Both the position numbers and the translations under genes were made by a program. This document shows positions 11,280-24,227 of a stretch of 64,000 bases of DNA, in pieces. Origin of the DNA: Liolophura sinensis. Its lineage: Eukaryota; Mollusca; Polyplacophora; Chitonida; Chitonidae. The DNA lies in contig NC_088304.1 in NCBI RefSeq assembly GCF_032854445.1, forward strand, positions 9,437,704 to 9,501,703. Direction: 5' to 3'. Under the pieces are notes generated by a model. It was given only the letters and a program-made list of their open reading frames with translations, searched no databases and was not told the DNA's origin. How positions within the stretch are numbered: position 1 is the stretch's first letter; each line of letters opens with the position of its first letter.

Positions 11280-11530
11280 GAGGGTACATGACGATTTTTC
11301 TCATGATAACTATAGATTTCCTTTCCAGAACGTTAAACAGCCCCAAGCTGATTTACCGGAGACCTTCTGTGTTTTCCTCACTGTTCGGCTTCAGTGCCTT
11401 TCGATATCTTATATCTTAATTAACATGTCCAAGCGTGGTACATAGTGCCTGAAATCTGGTGTCCATTATCCCTCTGAGAATGACTTGCTTTACGGCTTTT
11501 ACAACAAAAGCAACATGGTGTCAGGAGATG
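11280..11530 (+). repeat. Duplicated block, partner at about 16780-17010
   Basis: Shares 'gtgcctgaaat', 'ataactata', 'tttccttt/atttcctg' and the exon-like 'cttgctttacggctttta' with 16780-17010 in the same order. Both copies can be read as 'LLYGFYNKSN' and 'LLVYGFNKKNG' respectively, hinting at a former exon. Stops interrupt the present frames. Confidence 0.45.
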
Positions 11531-12119
11531 GTGATTTCATTACTGCATCTGACAGGTTAATATACAAAGTCCGATGTTTAAACAAAAAATGTCATTTATT
11601 TTTGTCCGCCCCCCTTGAATTTGGCATATTTTGCGTATATATGGAAGGAATATTGAACAGCTTTGTGGTTTTTTCTTCTTTTCTTGTTTTTGTTTTGTTT
11701 GATCGGCATCTGGCAATATTTCTTCATCCTGGAAGGCAGCTGACACTCTGATCTGGTAAATTGTTTTTTAGCTTACAGCCACTCGGAACATACTCGGTAT
11801 AAAAACTAAGCTTTTTCAAATACGGGAAGTTTCCAAAGGTATAATTTTCATTCTTACGATAGAGTTAAGTGTTAGTGTTAAGAAAATGCCAGTCAATCTA
11901 CCTTAGAAAGCAGCTAGTTTTTACAGAGCAATTCAAGTACCCTGGTCAAGAACCAGACGCCAGTAAAGCTTACCTTGGAAGGAAAACTACATCGTCAGTC
12001 CCACCCGAAATGATTCTCTAAGCAGAAGCTCAAAAGCCTTTTAATTTTAACATATCAGCTGTACCTTCAAGGTATGATTTATTTTATTTTCATTAAACAA
12101 GGTGTGGAAAATTCATGGC

Positions 12120-13070
12120 AACAATGTATAAAACTATGAATGAAAGGCTAACCTTTACTCAAGCGCCCATAAATTGACAAAATGTCACAAAATCAACAAA
12201 ATTTGCAGCAGAGTATCAAATCTGTTGAGGGGCCTCCGTGGCTCAGTCGGTTAGCGCGCTAGCGCAGCGTAATGACCCAGAAGCCTCTCACCAATGCGGT
12301 CGCTGTGAGTTCAAGACCAGCTCATGCTGCCTTCCTCTCCGGCCGTACGTGGGAAGGTCTGTCAGCAACCTGCGGATGGTCGTGGGTTTCCGCCGGGCTC
12401 TGCCCGGTTTCCACCCACCATAATGCTGGCCGCCGTCGTATAAGTGAAATATTCTTGAGTACGGCGTAAAACACCAATCAAAAAAAAAAAAAAAAAAAAT
12501 CAAATCTGTTGAAAAAGGCTTCCACAGTACTTTCCGTTATCATTCAACGATTCAGTCAGGGATAATGCGTTTATAGAAGGCTCACATGAAAGACAATAAA
12601 TAAACCGACACGTATTAAATAGAAGAAGGATTTTCGACTAATTAAGCACAGTTCGTTTTAAAGTAAATGACAGTGGTCAGAGAGCAAAGGAAAATGTGAC
12701 ATTTCACCACAGGTGAAGGTCACAAATTTCTCCATGTGAGGCCGAGTCCACAGATGTCTTTTTTCATGTCAAACTTGAAAACTGAATGCATTACTTTTCA
12801 ACTGAAAAAACTGAATATTCGATACGTTGATAGAAACACGTCATGTTTGTCATGTGTTGAGCTTTGTCGATCTTAAACGAAGTGTAATAATGCAGTAAAA
12901 CATTTCGATACAGGAGATTTGTTAGAATTGGCCCCAATTCCAAACCATCTGAAGCCGGACTTCACGATATTAACGGTCAATGATTTCGTGGCAACCGCGT
13001 TGTGTAAATTGGATCATTTTCACATAACGTCACACCATAGGCCTCCTCATAGAGATAGATAAAACTTGTG
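12120..13070 (+). repeat. Duplicated block, partner at about 20600-21190, split by a SINE
   Basis: Collinear similarity with 20600-21190: 'aaaatcaa.aaa.tttgcagca' at the left, 'gtcagag.gc.aaggaa' then 'caccacaggtgaaggtcac' against 'caccatgggtgaagattac', then 'gtaataatg.agt'. The SINE at 12229-12498 occurs only in this copy, directly after the 'tttgcagcagagtatc' block, and so inserted after the duplication. Confidence 0.45.
12229..12498 (+). mobile_element. SINE-A, full-length reference copy, 14-bp duplication
   Basis: Best-preserved copy. Order: 'gggcctccgtggctcagtcg' head with an A-box (TGGCTCAGTCGG matches TRGYNNARNNG), B-box-like 'GAGTTCAAGACC', middle 'ggccgtacgtgggaaggtct', 'gcaacctgcggatggtcg', palindromic 'ccgggctctgcccgg', 'ataatgctggccgccgtcgt', tail 'gtgaaatattcttgagtacg', 'gcgtaaaacaccaatca' and a poly-A. 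Perfect duplications ATCAAATCTGTTGA at 12215-12228 and 12499-12512. The tRNA-like head implies Pol III transcription, and the conserved tail is presumably the LINE recognition end. Confidence 0.95.
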
Positions 13071-13271
13071 ACGCTTTACGACTATTGAGGGGGACAAAGT
13101 CCAGCACAAGAAACAAAAACGTTGCTATTTCTGTTCGTCTCCAGTCTTTTGGACTAATATAGTGCGCTTTCGTGACGACCATTCCAAAAAATTCGTCCAA
13201 GTTTTGGGTACATTAAATTTCAAATATCTCTTTTCATGCTGTCTGGGAGCTGTGAGTCAGACTGTGATATA

Positions 13272-13520
13272 TTTATTTTGATTGATGTTTTACGCAGTAC
13301 TTAAGAATATTTCATTTATGCAATGGCGGTCATCATTATGGTGGGAGGAAGCCGGGGAGAGCCCGGGGAGAGCCCGGGGAGAGCCCAGGGAGAGCCCAGG
13401 GAAACCCCGCGACCATGCGAAGGTTGCTGACAGACTTCCACACGTATGACGTACGATATGAAGCTAGCATGAGTTGGAAATCACAGCGACCGCTCTGGTT
13501 GTGTACAACTGACTGATATA
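13272..13520 (-). mobile_element. SINE-A with internal 11-bp tandem expansion
   Basis: Minus-strand copy, diverged but recognisable from the tail ('attgatgttttacgcagtac') to the 'gacc..ctctggtt' head. The normally single 'gcagagcccggg' box is expanded to about five tandem 11-bp units (GGGGAGAGCCC / AGGGAGAGCCC) at 13354-13408. The tRNA-like 5' end is badly degraded and no duplication is visible. Confidence 0.8.
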
Positions 13521-13865
13521 CCGGGGCTTATTTATGTGATGGGTCTGTGGCAAATCCCGCTGCCTCGAAAATGAAGGACTTGTGAATAGAGATATTTCTG
13601 GCTTCCATAAGAGACGATAATGAGCTGTTACTCTGGGGTTGAATCCCTTGCATTATTCAGCTCTATACGTCCGTGTTTGCGACTTATACAGCCTCCGCTT
13701 ATTGACTCGAGTTTGACGGCTGCGTGATTACGTAATGGGTTTATCCGACTGGCGGTTTTGAGGAGAGGACGAATGGGGCTTTCGGGGAAACATCTGTCTC
13801 TTCTATTTAACCTCCGAAACTATCAAAATGTTTCAGAATTTGATTTAAGATTTGACCCTAGAGTA

Positions 13866-14760
13866 TCAATCTGGTTTATGAGTGATGTTTGCTACATAGT
13901 GCGCTGAATTGCGTAATGTTCTGAACACTGGAGCATATGCCTTCAGACCCATACATTTAGTCAGAAATAGAGACATATTATCGTTAACATTATTAATTAT
14001 TACCATGGGCCCAAGCATGGGTCCTGAGGGACACCTATTGTTTTCGCTCAGCTTTTTATTATTATTCCACCGATTTTGTTTGCCACCTACTGCCCAGACG
14101 TTTGGTCGATTAGTAAAAATTCCCCAAAACCTGAAGTTGTGCACCTCAGAGCCGTTTTTTATGTCACATGGTTTGGCACCCATATTGGATTTAATACCAA
14201 AACGTTTACAACATCTTCGTCTCCAGAACCTCTGAACGGATTTGATAGGAATGCAGATCGTCGGTAGTTACAATAAGAAAACTTCTTTCAATTGCGGTAA
14301 TAAACTGTGGAATTCCGAATCTGCTTTTACTTTTTGTCTGTCTTTGTAACTTTTTGAGATAGAGTGAAAGAAACTCAATTATTTACATAATTTCAATAGG
14401 CTGTAAGTCGAGATCTAGGTAAGCTAGACATCTGAAACTTTCACCAAATTGTATCCCAAGACATGCCCTTTCCGTAACATGCCATCGGAGCTACTAATTA
14501 ATAGTTTTATAGCTAGAAGCATTTAAATTACACCAGGGTTTTTTTTGTTTTTTTTTTTGTTTTTTTTTTTATTGCATCCAAGTCCCATTGTCTTAGAGTT
14601 AGGCGGCATATGGACAGATATATGATCTATTAACTTGCGCTGTACTATCCACAATTTACCAAGTCGATTGTGTGCATGTTGTATGTATGTAGAATGATAA
14701 CTAAAACGACGAACGACGTGGACCCCGGCCGAAACTGCTTTGCAGTTCTAGTTATTATTA
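13866..14760. repeat. Candidate interspersed repeat with hairpin-like end
   Basis: The stretch contains phrases I associate from memory with a widespread invertebrate repeat ('gggcccaagcatgggtcctg', 'gacgtttggtcga', 'cagaacctctgaacggattt') and ends in a hairpin-forming 'aaactgctttgcagttctag' before 'ttattattaaat'. The open frames on both strands are low-information and I do not call them genes. No second copy is present in the window, so the call is provisional. Confidence 0.3.
14539..14571. repeat. T-rich simple sequence
   Basis: Runs of T separated by single G. Low complexity, no attached SINE body seen. Confidence 0.8.
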
Positions 14761-15929
14761 AATTTGTTCATTAATTACTTGCAGTATGTCTTGATTGAAT
14801 TGTTTGTTAGCAATACAGGCATACTTTTCTTCATGACGCTTGAATTTGTGCTGACCCATTGTCACGTGGTGCACAACCAGCAAGCTCGTAGTGTATTTGA
14901 TGGAAGTGTGCACATTTAACTTTCGTTGGCAATACAGACCACGTAACCTTGTGGATGTCGTATATAGCTACATGTTTGTTTGCAGCGAAGAGAAAGTAAC
15001 AACGGTGTTGTTGTTGTTGTTGTAGTGGATGGTATTTTTTTTTTATCTTTGAATGTTTCTTTTTTAGAAATCTGAATGTGTCTCAGATTTTGACTGGAAA
15101 TCAGCCATTTTTTCTTTTTTTTTTTTTTGGAGAATCATAAAGCGGGGCAACTCGATAAAACCATTGGAGCACAAAACTCACTTTTGAGGGTATTGTAATT
15201 GCTGACAACCACAAATTTTGTTGCGAATAAAAATCTCCTCTCCATAGATTTTGTCCACAGCTGTAACAATGAAATATAAACCCTGGGAATTGTGCTCACG
15301 AGTGTGAGACTCCTCTTCACACTGCATTCTTGAATATGTAAAAGTGTGTTTAAAAGAGACGTACACATGTTCTCAGCGCGTACTGGTCTGAACAACACTT
15401 TTCGATATCAAGTGGAGAAAAGCGGACAGAGGAAAGTACCGTACCCTTTTAGGCACCAGATAAACCGCTCACCATAAAGACTTGAGTTGAACCAGAGTCA
15501 GTACATTGTAATAGTATTCACACAAACGCGAGTAGACCACAGTACTGCGAGACTTCCAGATAAGCTAAGTGAATGAGTGATTTGGGCTTTACAAAGCCAT
15601 GACAGTGTTACGGCACGTCCTGGCAACTATTTAAAACTGTATCTCAAGAAACTTTTTAAGATTATAATTTGGACAATAATTTTGCTCAAGAGACAGTTAC
15701 AAAAACAAGTTATAAACTTGGACATGAATGGCACAGTGAATTATCCACATGCCTGATGAAGACAGGCGTCTCTTAGCATAACGACGATGAGTAAGTCACA
15801 GGCCAAACCAATCTTTAATTTCCAATCGCAGGTTGGGCAGAGGACGGCGGCTGGCATAGACTTGATGATGTATAAATTACATGATATCAAATCTACGGGG
15901 AGACGGAAGCTTCTCTGTCACATGGACAG

Positions 15930-16085
15930 ACTCGGTGGAGAATTATAACATACTATTCTGTCATATTCAACATAATCATATCATATAATAAATAGAATAT
16001 TTATTTTGTATTTTGTATTTTGAATTAAAAGAATATTAACAGAACAATCGGCTGCAATAACAGAATACATTCTCCACACAGCGGT
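15930..16085 (+). repeat. Repeat C copy
   Basis: Matches 60200-60345 over its length: 'tattctgtcatattcaacata' in two runs, 'aatagaatat', 'taacagaacaat', 'aacagaatacattct'. AT-rich and non-coding. Partial matches occur at 4846-4960. Family unknown; probably a short non-autonomous element. Confidence 0.6.
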
Positions 16086-16518
16086 AATGTACTTTCTGCG
16101 TGACCTATGATGTATTGCTTGTCCACGTCAGCTAATTCAACACACGATTTCGAACATGACATTTTGAATGGAGGGTTTGCTGACAGCTGGGATGTTTACG
16201 GACAGAAGATCAATCCTGACCATGCGGAGTTGACAGCCCATGACATATGTCAGCGACTCCAAACATTCTCTGTTGATCTATCCTTTATGAACGTAAATAA
16301 ACCAATGGAAGGGAACTGAACATATGATGGAGAAGGAAAATGTTTTGTCAAAGCTTCCTGAATGGTTTTAGACAGACAGAAGTAATTCCCTATTTGAACG
16401 TATGTAATTTACATCTCATTGATAGGACACAAACCTAAGGAATAAAAAAACAGGGGTATTTAACCGTTTTTGTTAAGTTTACAATTTAGGACTATATCCT
16501 ATTTCTTCCCGCTTAGAT

Positions 16519-16708
16519 TTATTTGATTGGCGTTTTACGCCGTACTCAAGAATATTTCACTTATACGACGGCGGCCAGCATTATGGTGGGTGGAAACCGG
16601 GCACAACCCGGGGGAAACCCACGACCATCCGCAGGTTGCTGAAAACCTTCCCACTTATGGCTGGAGAGGAAGCCAGCATGAGCTGGACTTGAACTCACAG
16701 GGTGTTGA
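16519..16708 (-). mobile_element. SINE-A, 5'-truncated
   Basis: Well preserved from the (attt) tail to the B-box-like 'cttgaactcacag'; the A-box half of the head is missing. Short duplication CTTAGAT at 16512-16518 and 16709-16715, plus about 8 nt of non-SINE sequence at the truncated end. Typical of incomplete reverse transcription. Confidence 0.88.
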
Positions 16709-17050
16709 CTTAGATAAAATAAAGAAAGACCCAATTCTTCCTGCACGAAATCATTGAACTCAGCCCCCATGATAGGTTAGGATTTCCTTGATAACTTTAT
16801 AACTATAAATTTCATTTCCTGTCGGAACAGAATGAAATAACAGAGACTCGGTATTGTGCTTTCTATTTTTGCTTGGATCCGGTTCCCTTGGGTATCTTTT
16901 GTTGTAATTAATTTGTTCACACGTGACACCTAATGCCTGAAATGTGGAATTCATTGTGCCTCTGTAGATTACTTGTTTACGGATTTAACAAGAAGAATGG
17001 CGAAGTGTCGAAAGTCTAATTGGTAAGGGCCTTCTAATGGCAGCGAGCCA

Positions 17051-17140
17051 GCGCTTTACGCCCTACTCAAGATGTTTTCACTTATGCGACAGCGGCCAGC
17101 ATTATGGTGGGGGAACAGAAGAACATTCACGGCTTGCTGC
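17051..17140 (-). mobile_element. SINE-A fragment
   Basis: Keeps the tail and 'cggccagcattatggtgggg', then decays after about 17110. Lies directly upstream of the SINE-B2 copy at 17170, so repeats are clustered here. Confidence 0.65.
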
Positions 17141-17169
17141 AGGAGTTGGCGACCACTTCGGCCATGGAG

Positions 17170-17526
17170 TGAGTGAGTGATTGCTTGGGGTTTAATGTCG
17201 TACTTCAAAATGTTTCAGTCATATGACGAGAAGGAATCCTTAGAATACATGTGATGTGCCTCCTTGTTGCAGGACGAATTTCCTTCGCTCTTTTATCTAG
17301 TGCTGCTTCACTGACACGCCTTACCGAAGGCAAGTAAGCCGCCCCGCCCGAGCCATTACACCGATGCTGGTCAACCAGTCGTTGCACTATCCCCTTCATG
17401 CTGAACGCCAAGCGAGGAAGTTACAACTTCCTTTTTCAATGTCTTAGGTGTGACACGACGCAGGATTGACCCAGGATTGACCTCCCGAAGCGGATGCTCT
17501 AACAACTATGCTATCGGGGCCGGTTC
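17170..17526 (-). mobile_element. SINE-B2, near full-length, 12-bp duplication
   Basis: Minus-strand element. In its own direction it has a tRNA-like head ('ggccccgatagcatagttgt', 'tagagcatccgcttcggg', B-box-like 'ggtcaatcctggg'), a long body ('aggaagttgtaacttcctcg', 'gcggggcggcttacttgcct'), and a 3' tail 'tgactgaaacattttgaagt', 'acgacattaaacccc', ending in 'tcactcactca'. Duplications TCGGCCATGGAG (17158-17169) and TCGGCCACGGAG (17527-17538) differ by one base. The tail is clearly related to those of SINE-A and of the 59642 SINE-B. Confidence 0.88.
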
Positions 17527-17539
17527 TCGGCCACGGAGA

Positions 17540-20500
17540 GCCCCTCAAAATGGGAATAACACTGCAATTTAGGTAGCACCTGGGTATAGGAGATAAACAT
17601 AATACGGTGTCTACACTGATAGTTACGTTAGAGATTAGCACTCACTTCTTTACAGACGGCTATGGCAGGTGCTATTGTTGTATGTCTATTTGACATACAT
17701 ATTCGTGTTGGACATAAAATACTCTGGAATGTTACACAATAATGACGCTAACTGGGCATCAGACGTACACTCCCGCGCTGCGCGAGCTCGTGAATAATGG
17801 ATATCATTAATAATCATACACTTTCAGAGACACACCTGTGATTTTTTATTTTCATACACCATTTCAGAACGACCATGTCAAGCCACAGGTCGGGCTTCAA
17901 ACCATTGTTGACGTTGTCCATCTGTTGTACAAGCCAAAAACCAGTCTGATGATGTAAAATTTGGAACGTTTCCCAGTTCTGTTACCACGTTGCTTGGGCC
18001 TATAATGGAACATCAAATAACCCTTTAACAGGAATGGATCCAGTGTCACAAACCATAGGCATAAGGTATACAAATGAAAATGTTTGTCACTGCGACGTGT
18101 AACTAAGGTCATTCCTGCAAGTAATAAACCAACTCAAGTTATATAGATCAGAACTAATTTATTGCCCCTTTAAAATAATATGTACCTTGACTACAAACGA
18201 AGACATTTGCAACAAAATAGTAGAAACATCAAAGCTGTTTCATGAACAAGGAAGAAGTTTTTAGCAATTCACAATAAACATTCTGTGTTTAAATAGCTCA
18301 TGTTTTGCCTGGCTTCTGTTGACAAATGAAACCCAGTTTTGGGAACTAAAAAAAAGTCAACTCGTTTTAGATTTTGTGGTAAAAGAATTGGTTTATGAAG
18401 ATTGGAAAGTGAATAATTTTAAATGGACAATTCACTTACTCTCACGAAGGGTCGAAATAAATGCTTGTGAATTTACTCTGTACAAGGGAACCTTCGAGCA
18501 CGTGGAACATGAAACCAATTTGTCAACTCAGCCCGATATTAATATCTAAGGATACGCTAATATCTAAGGATACATTGCGCTTCGGGGCCTTTTCCACGAG
18601 ATAATAGCGGTTTAAAATAATAAAACTTTATCAAAACGTTTTTTTTATAACTCTGCAGGATTTATATACTTTTATATAAATTTCGATCGAAAACTATATT
18701 GTTTGACTGCTTTTTATAACGTCTGCTTTTCCAGCTGGTGATTCCACAGGGATTGATCGTCGGTACAGTTGATGATGCCCGTCAATCCTCACACAATATG
18801 GTAGTCAATAAAAAGCCTCTGGCTTCTTAGGTGTCTAAGGCGATTTGCTCCGAGGAAACTCTATCAGACCAAATGTGGACAATTCCGCACGGGAATAGTC
18901 TACCCACAACATTATCTTTTCCGATTTTCTTTCGTTTACACCACGGGAAGGTAAATATCGAGCAATGGAAGTTCCCATCGATTAAGCTTTTCAGACCATG
19001 GCCAGACAATATTGACGTTTGTAGTCACTAGGGGAAAGACACTTTGAAGATGACAAAGCCGGTCTGACAAAATCACTAAATCAGCGCAAGGTCGGCACGG
19101 ACTAGATCGATGCAGGCCATTTTCAGTTCTTTACCAAGTTATCAGTTAATACTAAAGGCTGACACGATAAAAGATTGTCCACAGTGGGAAGCCTGATTGG
19201 TTCAACCATGTCCTCTTATGTAGCATCAGATGTTTTCATTTAGCGGTTTTAGTTCTGACTTAATTATTGATGCCTCGAATTACGTAATTGTAAATGTCAT
19301 TGGCGTGAGTGTTGCTTTTAAATTCAATATACCGACCGCCTTTTGCGAGTAATTGGTGAACTCCCCTACGTTTCACATTTTACATTGGTGGACTTTTTCG
19401 ACAACGTTTGTGTTTTATTGTTTGGATGCATTTCAATGATATAAAGAGCATACCACTAGGTAAACGGATCATTAGCCGAAAAAAATGTAGATATGCGCGT
19501 GTATCGCCATTTCTGTGCTTGAACTTCCACCATGCAGATCTTCCAAAAGAAGAAACTTCCAAAATTTTGTGGTCTATTCACTGTTTCTATTTGACTGTTT
19601 AATCAAATTTGTGATGTTTGGTGACAACATAGTCGTGCAACTGTTATTGGGAACTGAAATTTAAGTATTTTAACAGAACGTTTAGGAATATTTGCAATTT
19701 AAAATGGCAATTATGATACTGAAAAATCTCACATATTTTGGTTTAAGCGGATTGTTTGTTAGCCACGTACACGAATAGATTGTCATCGCTCGTTTGAAAA
19801 TCTTTAAGAGAGTACAAAACTTTAGTGTAAGAGTTTAAGAATGTGGATTGGCACAAGTGAACACTTTGATTTCCTGGTTCTTACCTACTTCAAGATGGCC
19901 TTGTTTTTGGCAAATTATCTTAAGTTTGGGTAGAACGACGGATGCTGAGTGTTAAGGAACAGGTGCTCGATGAGAGGCGTGAGTGTGGAGTCAGGTGGGA
20001 CGTTATTGTCTCTCAGAGAGATATGAGAACACCGCCTAAATGTCACAAATGTACCATTTGTCACCAGTATCCTCTCAAATGACAACCAGGCGATCTTTAG
20101 GCAAATTAACACGAGTTTATTGCACGATAGGTTCAGCCCAGATGAGCTCTGTGGGTCAGTCTGTCCCGGTATGAGTACTTGGCACGATACACAGGTGGTC
20201 AGACTTAAAGCTGAACGGAATCACGACGTTGATCGGACCTGATCTCATTTCATCATATATTGTTAAAACTAATATGATATTTAGGACCATAAAGATATCA
20301 AATCATTTACTGACATTTGACTGTTGCATTGCTTCCCTAAAATAGATTTCAAAGGGAGGGACAGGAAATGTGTGCCATAGACTTAATGCTGAGAGATATC
20401 AGACCCCTTGATGTCTTTAAAGAAGAAAGTGGAAATGTCCCGTATTTAGAAATTGAATACCTTTGCTGAGTGTGTTTACATATGGAACCTTAATGAACTC

Positions 20501-20599
20501 TTATAGTCCCGGCTTCCTAACGCTGTGAGGAAAATTTAATGGTGGTTTGTTTTGTCCGGGTATCAAAGGACTGTGACATTAGAAATGCTGACATTGATA
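17540..20599. other. No gene recognised
   Basis: Open frames up to 76 codons (for example 18319-18549 plus) have no recognisable family pattern or gene context. I see no repeat boundaries, RNA gene or regulatory cluster that I can support. Confidence 0.45.
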
Positions 20600-21190
20600 C
20601 AAATGCTCATTAAAGCAGAAATTTACACAAAATCAAAAAAGTTTGCAGCAAGGTATATTTCTATGGGAAAAGGCCGCCATGGCATTTTGTCCTAGAGTTT
20701 GTCAGAGGCAATGCGTTGTACAGAACATACAGATAATACCTGATATACAAAACTACATTCATTAAATAGATCGGGTGTTTTGCGGTAATTACGTAGAGTC
20801 CATTTTTATGGGGGTTTGTTAGTGAGGAGTCAAAAGTCAGAGGGCTAAGGAAGCCGTGGCATCTTACACCATGGGTGAAGATTACAGATCTCATGATGTG
20901 AAGCGGATTTCAGACGAAGTCTTTTTCGTAAGGTAGGTCAAATTTGGAAATGTAATTGCTTAATTTTCATCAAACATCGAAAACGTTCATTGCTTAATAT
21001 TCCATGTTGCCATAAATTCACATTCGTAGACTTTAAATGAAATGTAATAATGTAGTGACAAATGTCCATTGCAAATAAAAAAAGTACAGACGTAATGTGT
21101 CACCATGGTAACTAGATGCACCTTATAAAGAAAATTTTGTAAAACTGGCCTCATATACGTCATGGAGATATATTGGCAACTCGATTTGTA
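20600..21190 (+). repeat. Duplicated block, partner at 12120-13070
   Basis: The uninterrupted counterpart of the 12.1-13.1 kb block, lacking the SINE. See that entry for shared phrases. Diverged, with no conserved long open frame. Confidence 0.45.
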
Positions 21191-21427
21191 GGCGATAAAT
21201 TATCCAGTGCTGACTGTTATGAAAGTTGATATGGTTTTTAACAAGATGTTTTGACATATTTTAAGTATAACTGCATCCAATCGTTCCATAGATGGCAAGC
21301 CAATACATGTCATTCCAAACATATAACGTAAGACTTGATTTTTTTCTAGAATGACTTAAGGTTCGCGTTTGTAGGAACGTCTTCGTAAATCGATTTTGAC
21401 TGCAACGGTTCATATTAAGTTTAACTC

Positions 21428-21660
21428 CTAGGCCCAGTTGTTCGAAAGCGCATGAGCTAATACTGGTATTAAGTCATATTTCATACTTAAGATAATGCAG
21501 TGATAAACTCAGCAGCCATTGTAGTTGTCCAAAGTCAAAGTATAACAGCAGCATATTTAGTTCATATTTCAAATACAGTTATGCAATTACCTTTTGGCTA
21601 AATAGCATGTTTTCGACTTGGTTTAAAATTAAATCTGGTATTAAGTTCTCAAATTAGAAA
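21428..21660 (+). repeat. Possible short interspersed repeat beginning 'ggcccagttgttcgaaagc'
   Basis: The opening phrase and the recurring 'tggtattaagt' are, from memory, typical of a common invertebrate interspersed repeat. Only one copy lies in the window and the ends are uncertain. Confidence 0.25.
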
Positions 21661-24028
21661 TGTAAGAGAATCTTAGAATAGCCAAAGCTGCGATGATGGC
21701 CTGGTTTATGGCCAAATGACAATGACACACACAGTACACAGTTGGTGACCTACCATCACTTCACACCACTATTCCAGACAAGGTTTTAGTCTGACCGTTA
21801 ATAACAAATATTAAATCGTGCCACTGATCACCCCAAAACAGCGCCATGGATGGAACGAAATTTACTTTAGAGTTAACACACACCGAAAGCCTGGACAAGA
21901 CAAACAGTGTAGTAATTCACTGTCACACCTGTCCAATGCATGGATCACATCACAAGTAACCCAAACGCTATGTAGTTTTTTTTAGGTGGCTGACCTGACG
22001 TTGGTTCAGACAATGAGCAAGTACTTGAAACTTTTGAAAAGGAGACGCGTTCATCAAAAGCATAAAATGTGTCCACGATACCCTTGTCCGTGGGTATTTA
22101 ACATATATGTGTCCGGCTTAGAGAAAATGAAAAACATCTGGATTTGCCCGGTTGTTACCATATAATCGTTTTCAGAACAAATCAGAACTGCCTTAGTGCG
22201 TGAAATCTGTCAGCCCTGACATCTGTAGCAATATTGATATGAACGTCGCATCAAGGAAATGTTTAATGTATCAAATTTTGGTGTAAAACTTACTTATGAT
22301 CCAATAAATTCTGTTTTGCTCTCTCGATCATGTCAAAGAGTTCAAAGTTATTTTGAATTCCACATATATGCCAGGCTATGTACATAGATACATGTATTGC
22401 TTGTCAGGCTTTGGCCAGCTGTCTAGGCTCTTATCTCCTCCTCTTTCGGATATTTGACAAATGTACTTAGGGTAATTAATTTCATGGGTCTGTAGCAACT
22501 TATTCTGTATTGAAAATCATGACTTGTAAATTCTGAAGAGAATGTAGAATTTTACATAGAGAAGAAACTATAATATGCTGTAACTGTTGGACAAACTGCT
22601 ATCTGTTACTTAGTAATCGAAGCCCTTAAATTATTTTGCTGTACGTTACATGACGGCATTAATTTTCGTTTCTTCTGCATTGTGTGATAAATAGCTAAAT
22701 GCTATATATGCGGTGGCGTACTTTTACACGGAATTGCAACATCGCCTACTCTCATCACACCCTATGCAATGGACACAACTGCATGTTGTGTGTTGGTGTT
22801 TTAGTTGAAGTTTGATTAACTAAGGAATATCGCCAGTTTCTTGCCTTTTTCTCTATCTTTTTAAAGTGCTCAACTGGCTCAAATGCAATCGGTATAATAC
22901 CACGTTAACACTATTTTCGAATCGGATTATATCACAGAATCCATTTCAGTTCTAACATTACACCATTTTTTGAAAATTGCTACCTTAGGTTTTAGCTCAT
23001 GTAATAATAGTCTTTTTAAGATCTCCATTTCATTAAATTTTATTCACAGATTACCGTTATAATGATCCACCGGAAACTCCGCACTAGCCTCCACTAGTTA
23101 GCCTTGAGCAGTCTTCTCGAGCCGGAATAAAACGGGATTTAAAGAATGAGGAAATATAACAAAAAAATAACTGTAGAACTTCCCAGTTACCATGGCGACC
23201 TTTTCAAAAACTCAGTAGAAAGGATGAAAAGTTAGACAATGACCAAAGAACCGAATCTTAATTAGAGTGAGTGTAAGCAGAGCATTGATGTACTGTAATA
23301 GTAACTCCTGCAGTAGCTCTTTGATCATCAGAAATTCTGTAGAATTCCCTGCCTAATCCAGGAGCACCATGCACGTATTGAACTATGTAGCCTTTACTGT
23401 CCGCAGTGTATGGTACATCATCTAGCTGAGGCATGCCTGAACAGAGCATTGCATATCAAGGCAATGGCAAGGTTTTTAAAATAATAGCAGCTTCATGGTA
23501 TTATGTGTAGGATGCGTGTATGGAAGGGGTAAGGGTTGGGATCAAAAGGGGTTGGTTGGGGTTAGTGATAACGAATAAACAGTGGTACTTTATTTGGGAG
23601 CATAGCAAAAAGTCAGAGATGCAGACAACTACACTCTCACACGCAATGGCGACTCGGGTCCTAGCTGGATTAACCATTGATTTACTCTACAGGAGTACTA
23701 TAATAAGTATGTCGAAATTTGCCCACAAGTGGTCAACGTGAATGATAGGAACAGACTACTTAGATTTGGCTTGAATTACTTTAATGGGGAAAGGTTCTGA
23801 GACCACTTAGAGTTTTATAGCGAAGGCAAAACATATACATTTACCTTTTGGATACTCCGAAAATGCGCCTAATGGTTTAATGGTTAAGTAACCCAGGACA
23901 AAGGTTCTTATACAGGAAAAGTTTGTAATTCTCTCGGACATAGAATTTGAACACGGTATACTGAAAGGGTACATATAGATAACTGAAGAGCATTCTATCG
24001 TTCACATGGGTTATATATCCCGGTACAT
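21661..24028. other. No gene recognised
   Basis: Only short, unrecognisable open frames. No repeat, RNA gene or clear regulatory structure found. Confidence 0.45.
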
Positions 24029-24041
24029 ATATAGCTAGAAC

Positions 24042-24227
24042 TCCAAGTCCAGCTCCTCCCAGGTTGATTTCCTCCCCGATCGTGCGTGGGAAGGTCTGTC
24101 AGCAACTTGTGGCTGGCCGTGGGTTTTTCCCCTAGCTCTGCCCGGTTTCTTCCCACCGTAATTCTGGCCGCCGTCGTATAAGTGAAATATACATTAGTGC
24201 GGCGTAAAACACCAATCAAATAAATAA
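24042..24227 (+). mobile_element. SINE-A, 5'-truncated, 13-bp imperfect duplication
   Basis: Starts within the B-box region ('tccaagtccagctc') and runs to the tail 'gcggcgtaaaacaccaatca' and an (aaat) run. Flanked by ATATAGCTAGAAC (24029-24041) and ATATACTTAGAAC (24228-24240), 11 of 13 matching. Moderately diverged. Confidence 0.88.

Noticed and set aside
12229-12310. tRNA gene calls from A/B-box-like sequences (also near 1070, 17500, 59645, 62470)
   Set aside because: Each is fused to a SINE body and tail, often with target-site duplications; none folds as an isolated tRNA by eye.
13866-14235. Overlapping 105-108 codon frames on both strands
   Set aside because: They fall within a probable interspersed repeat and lack protein-like signatures.
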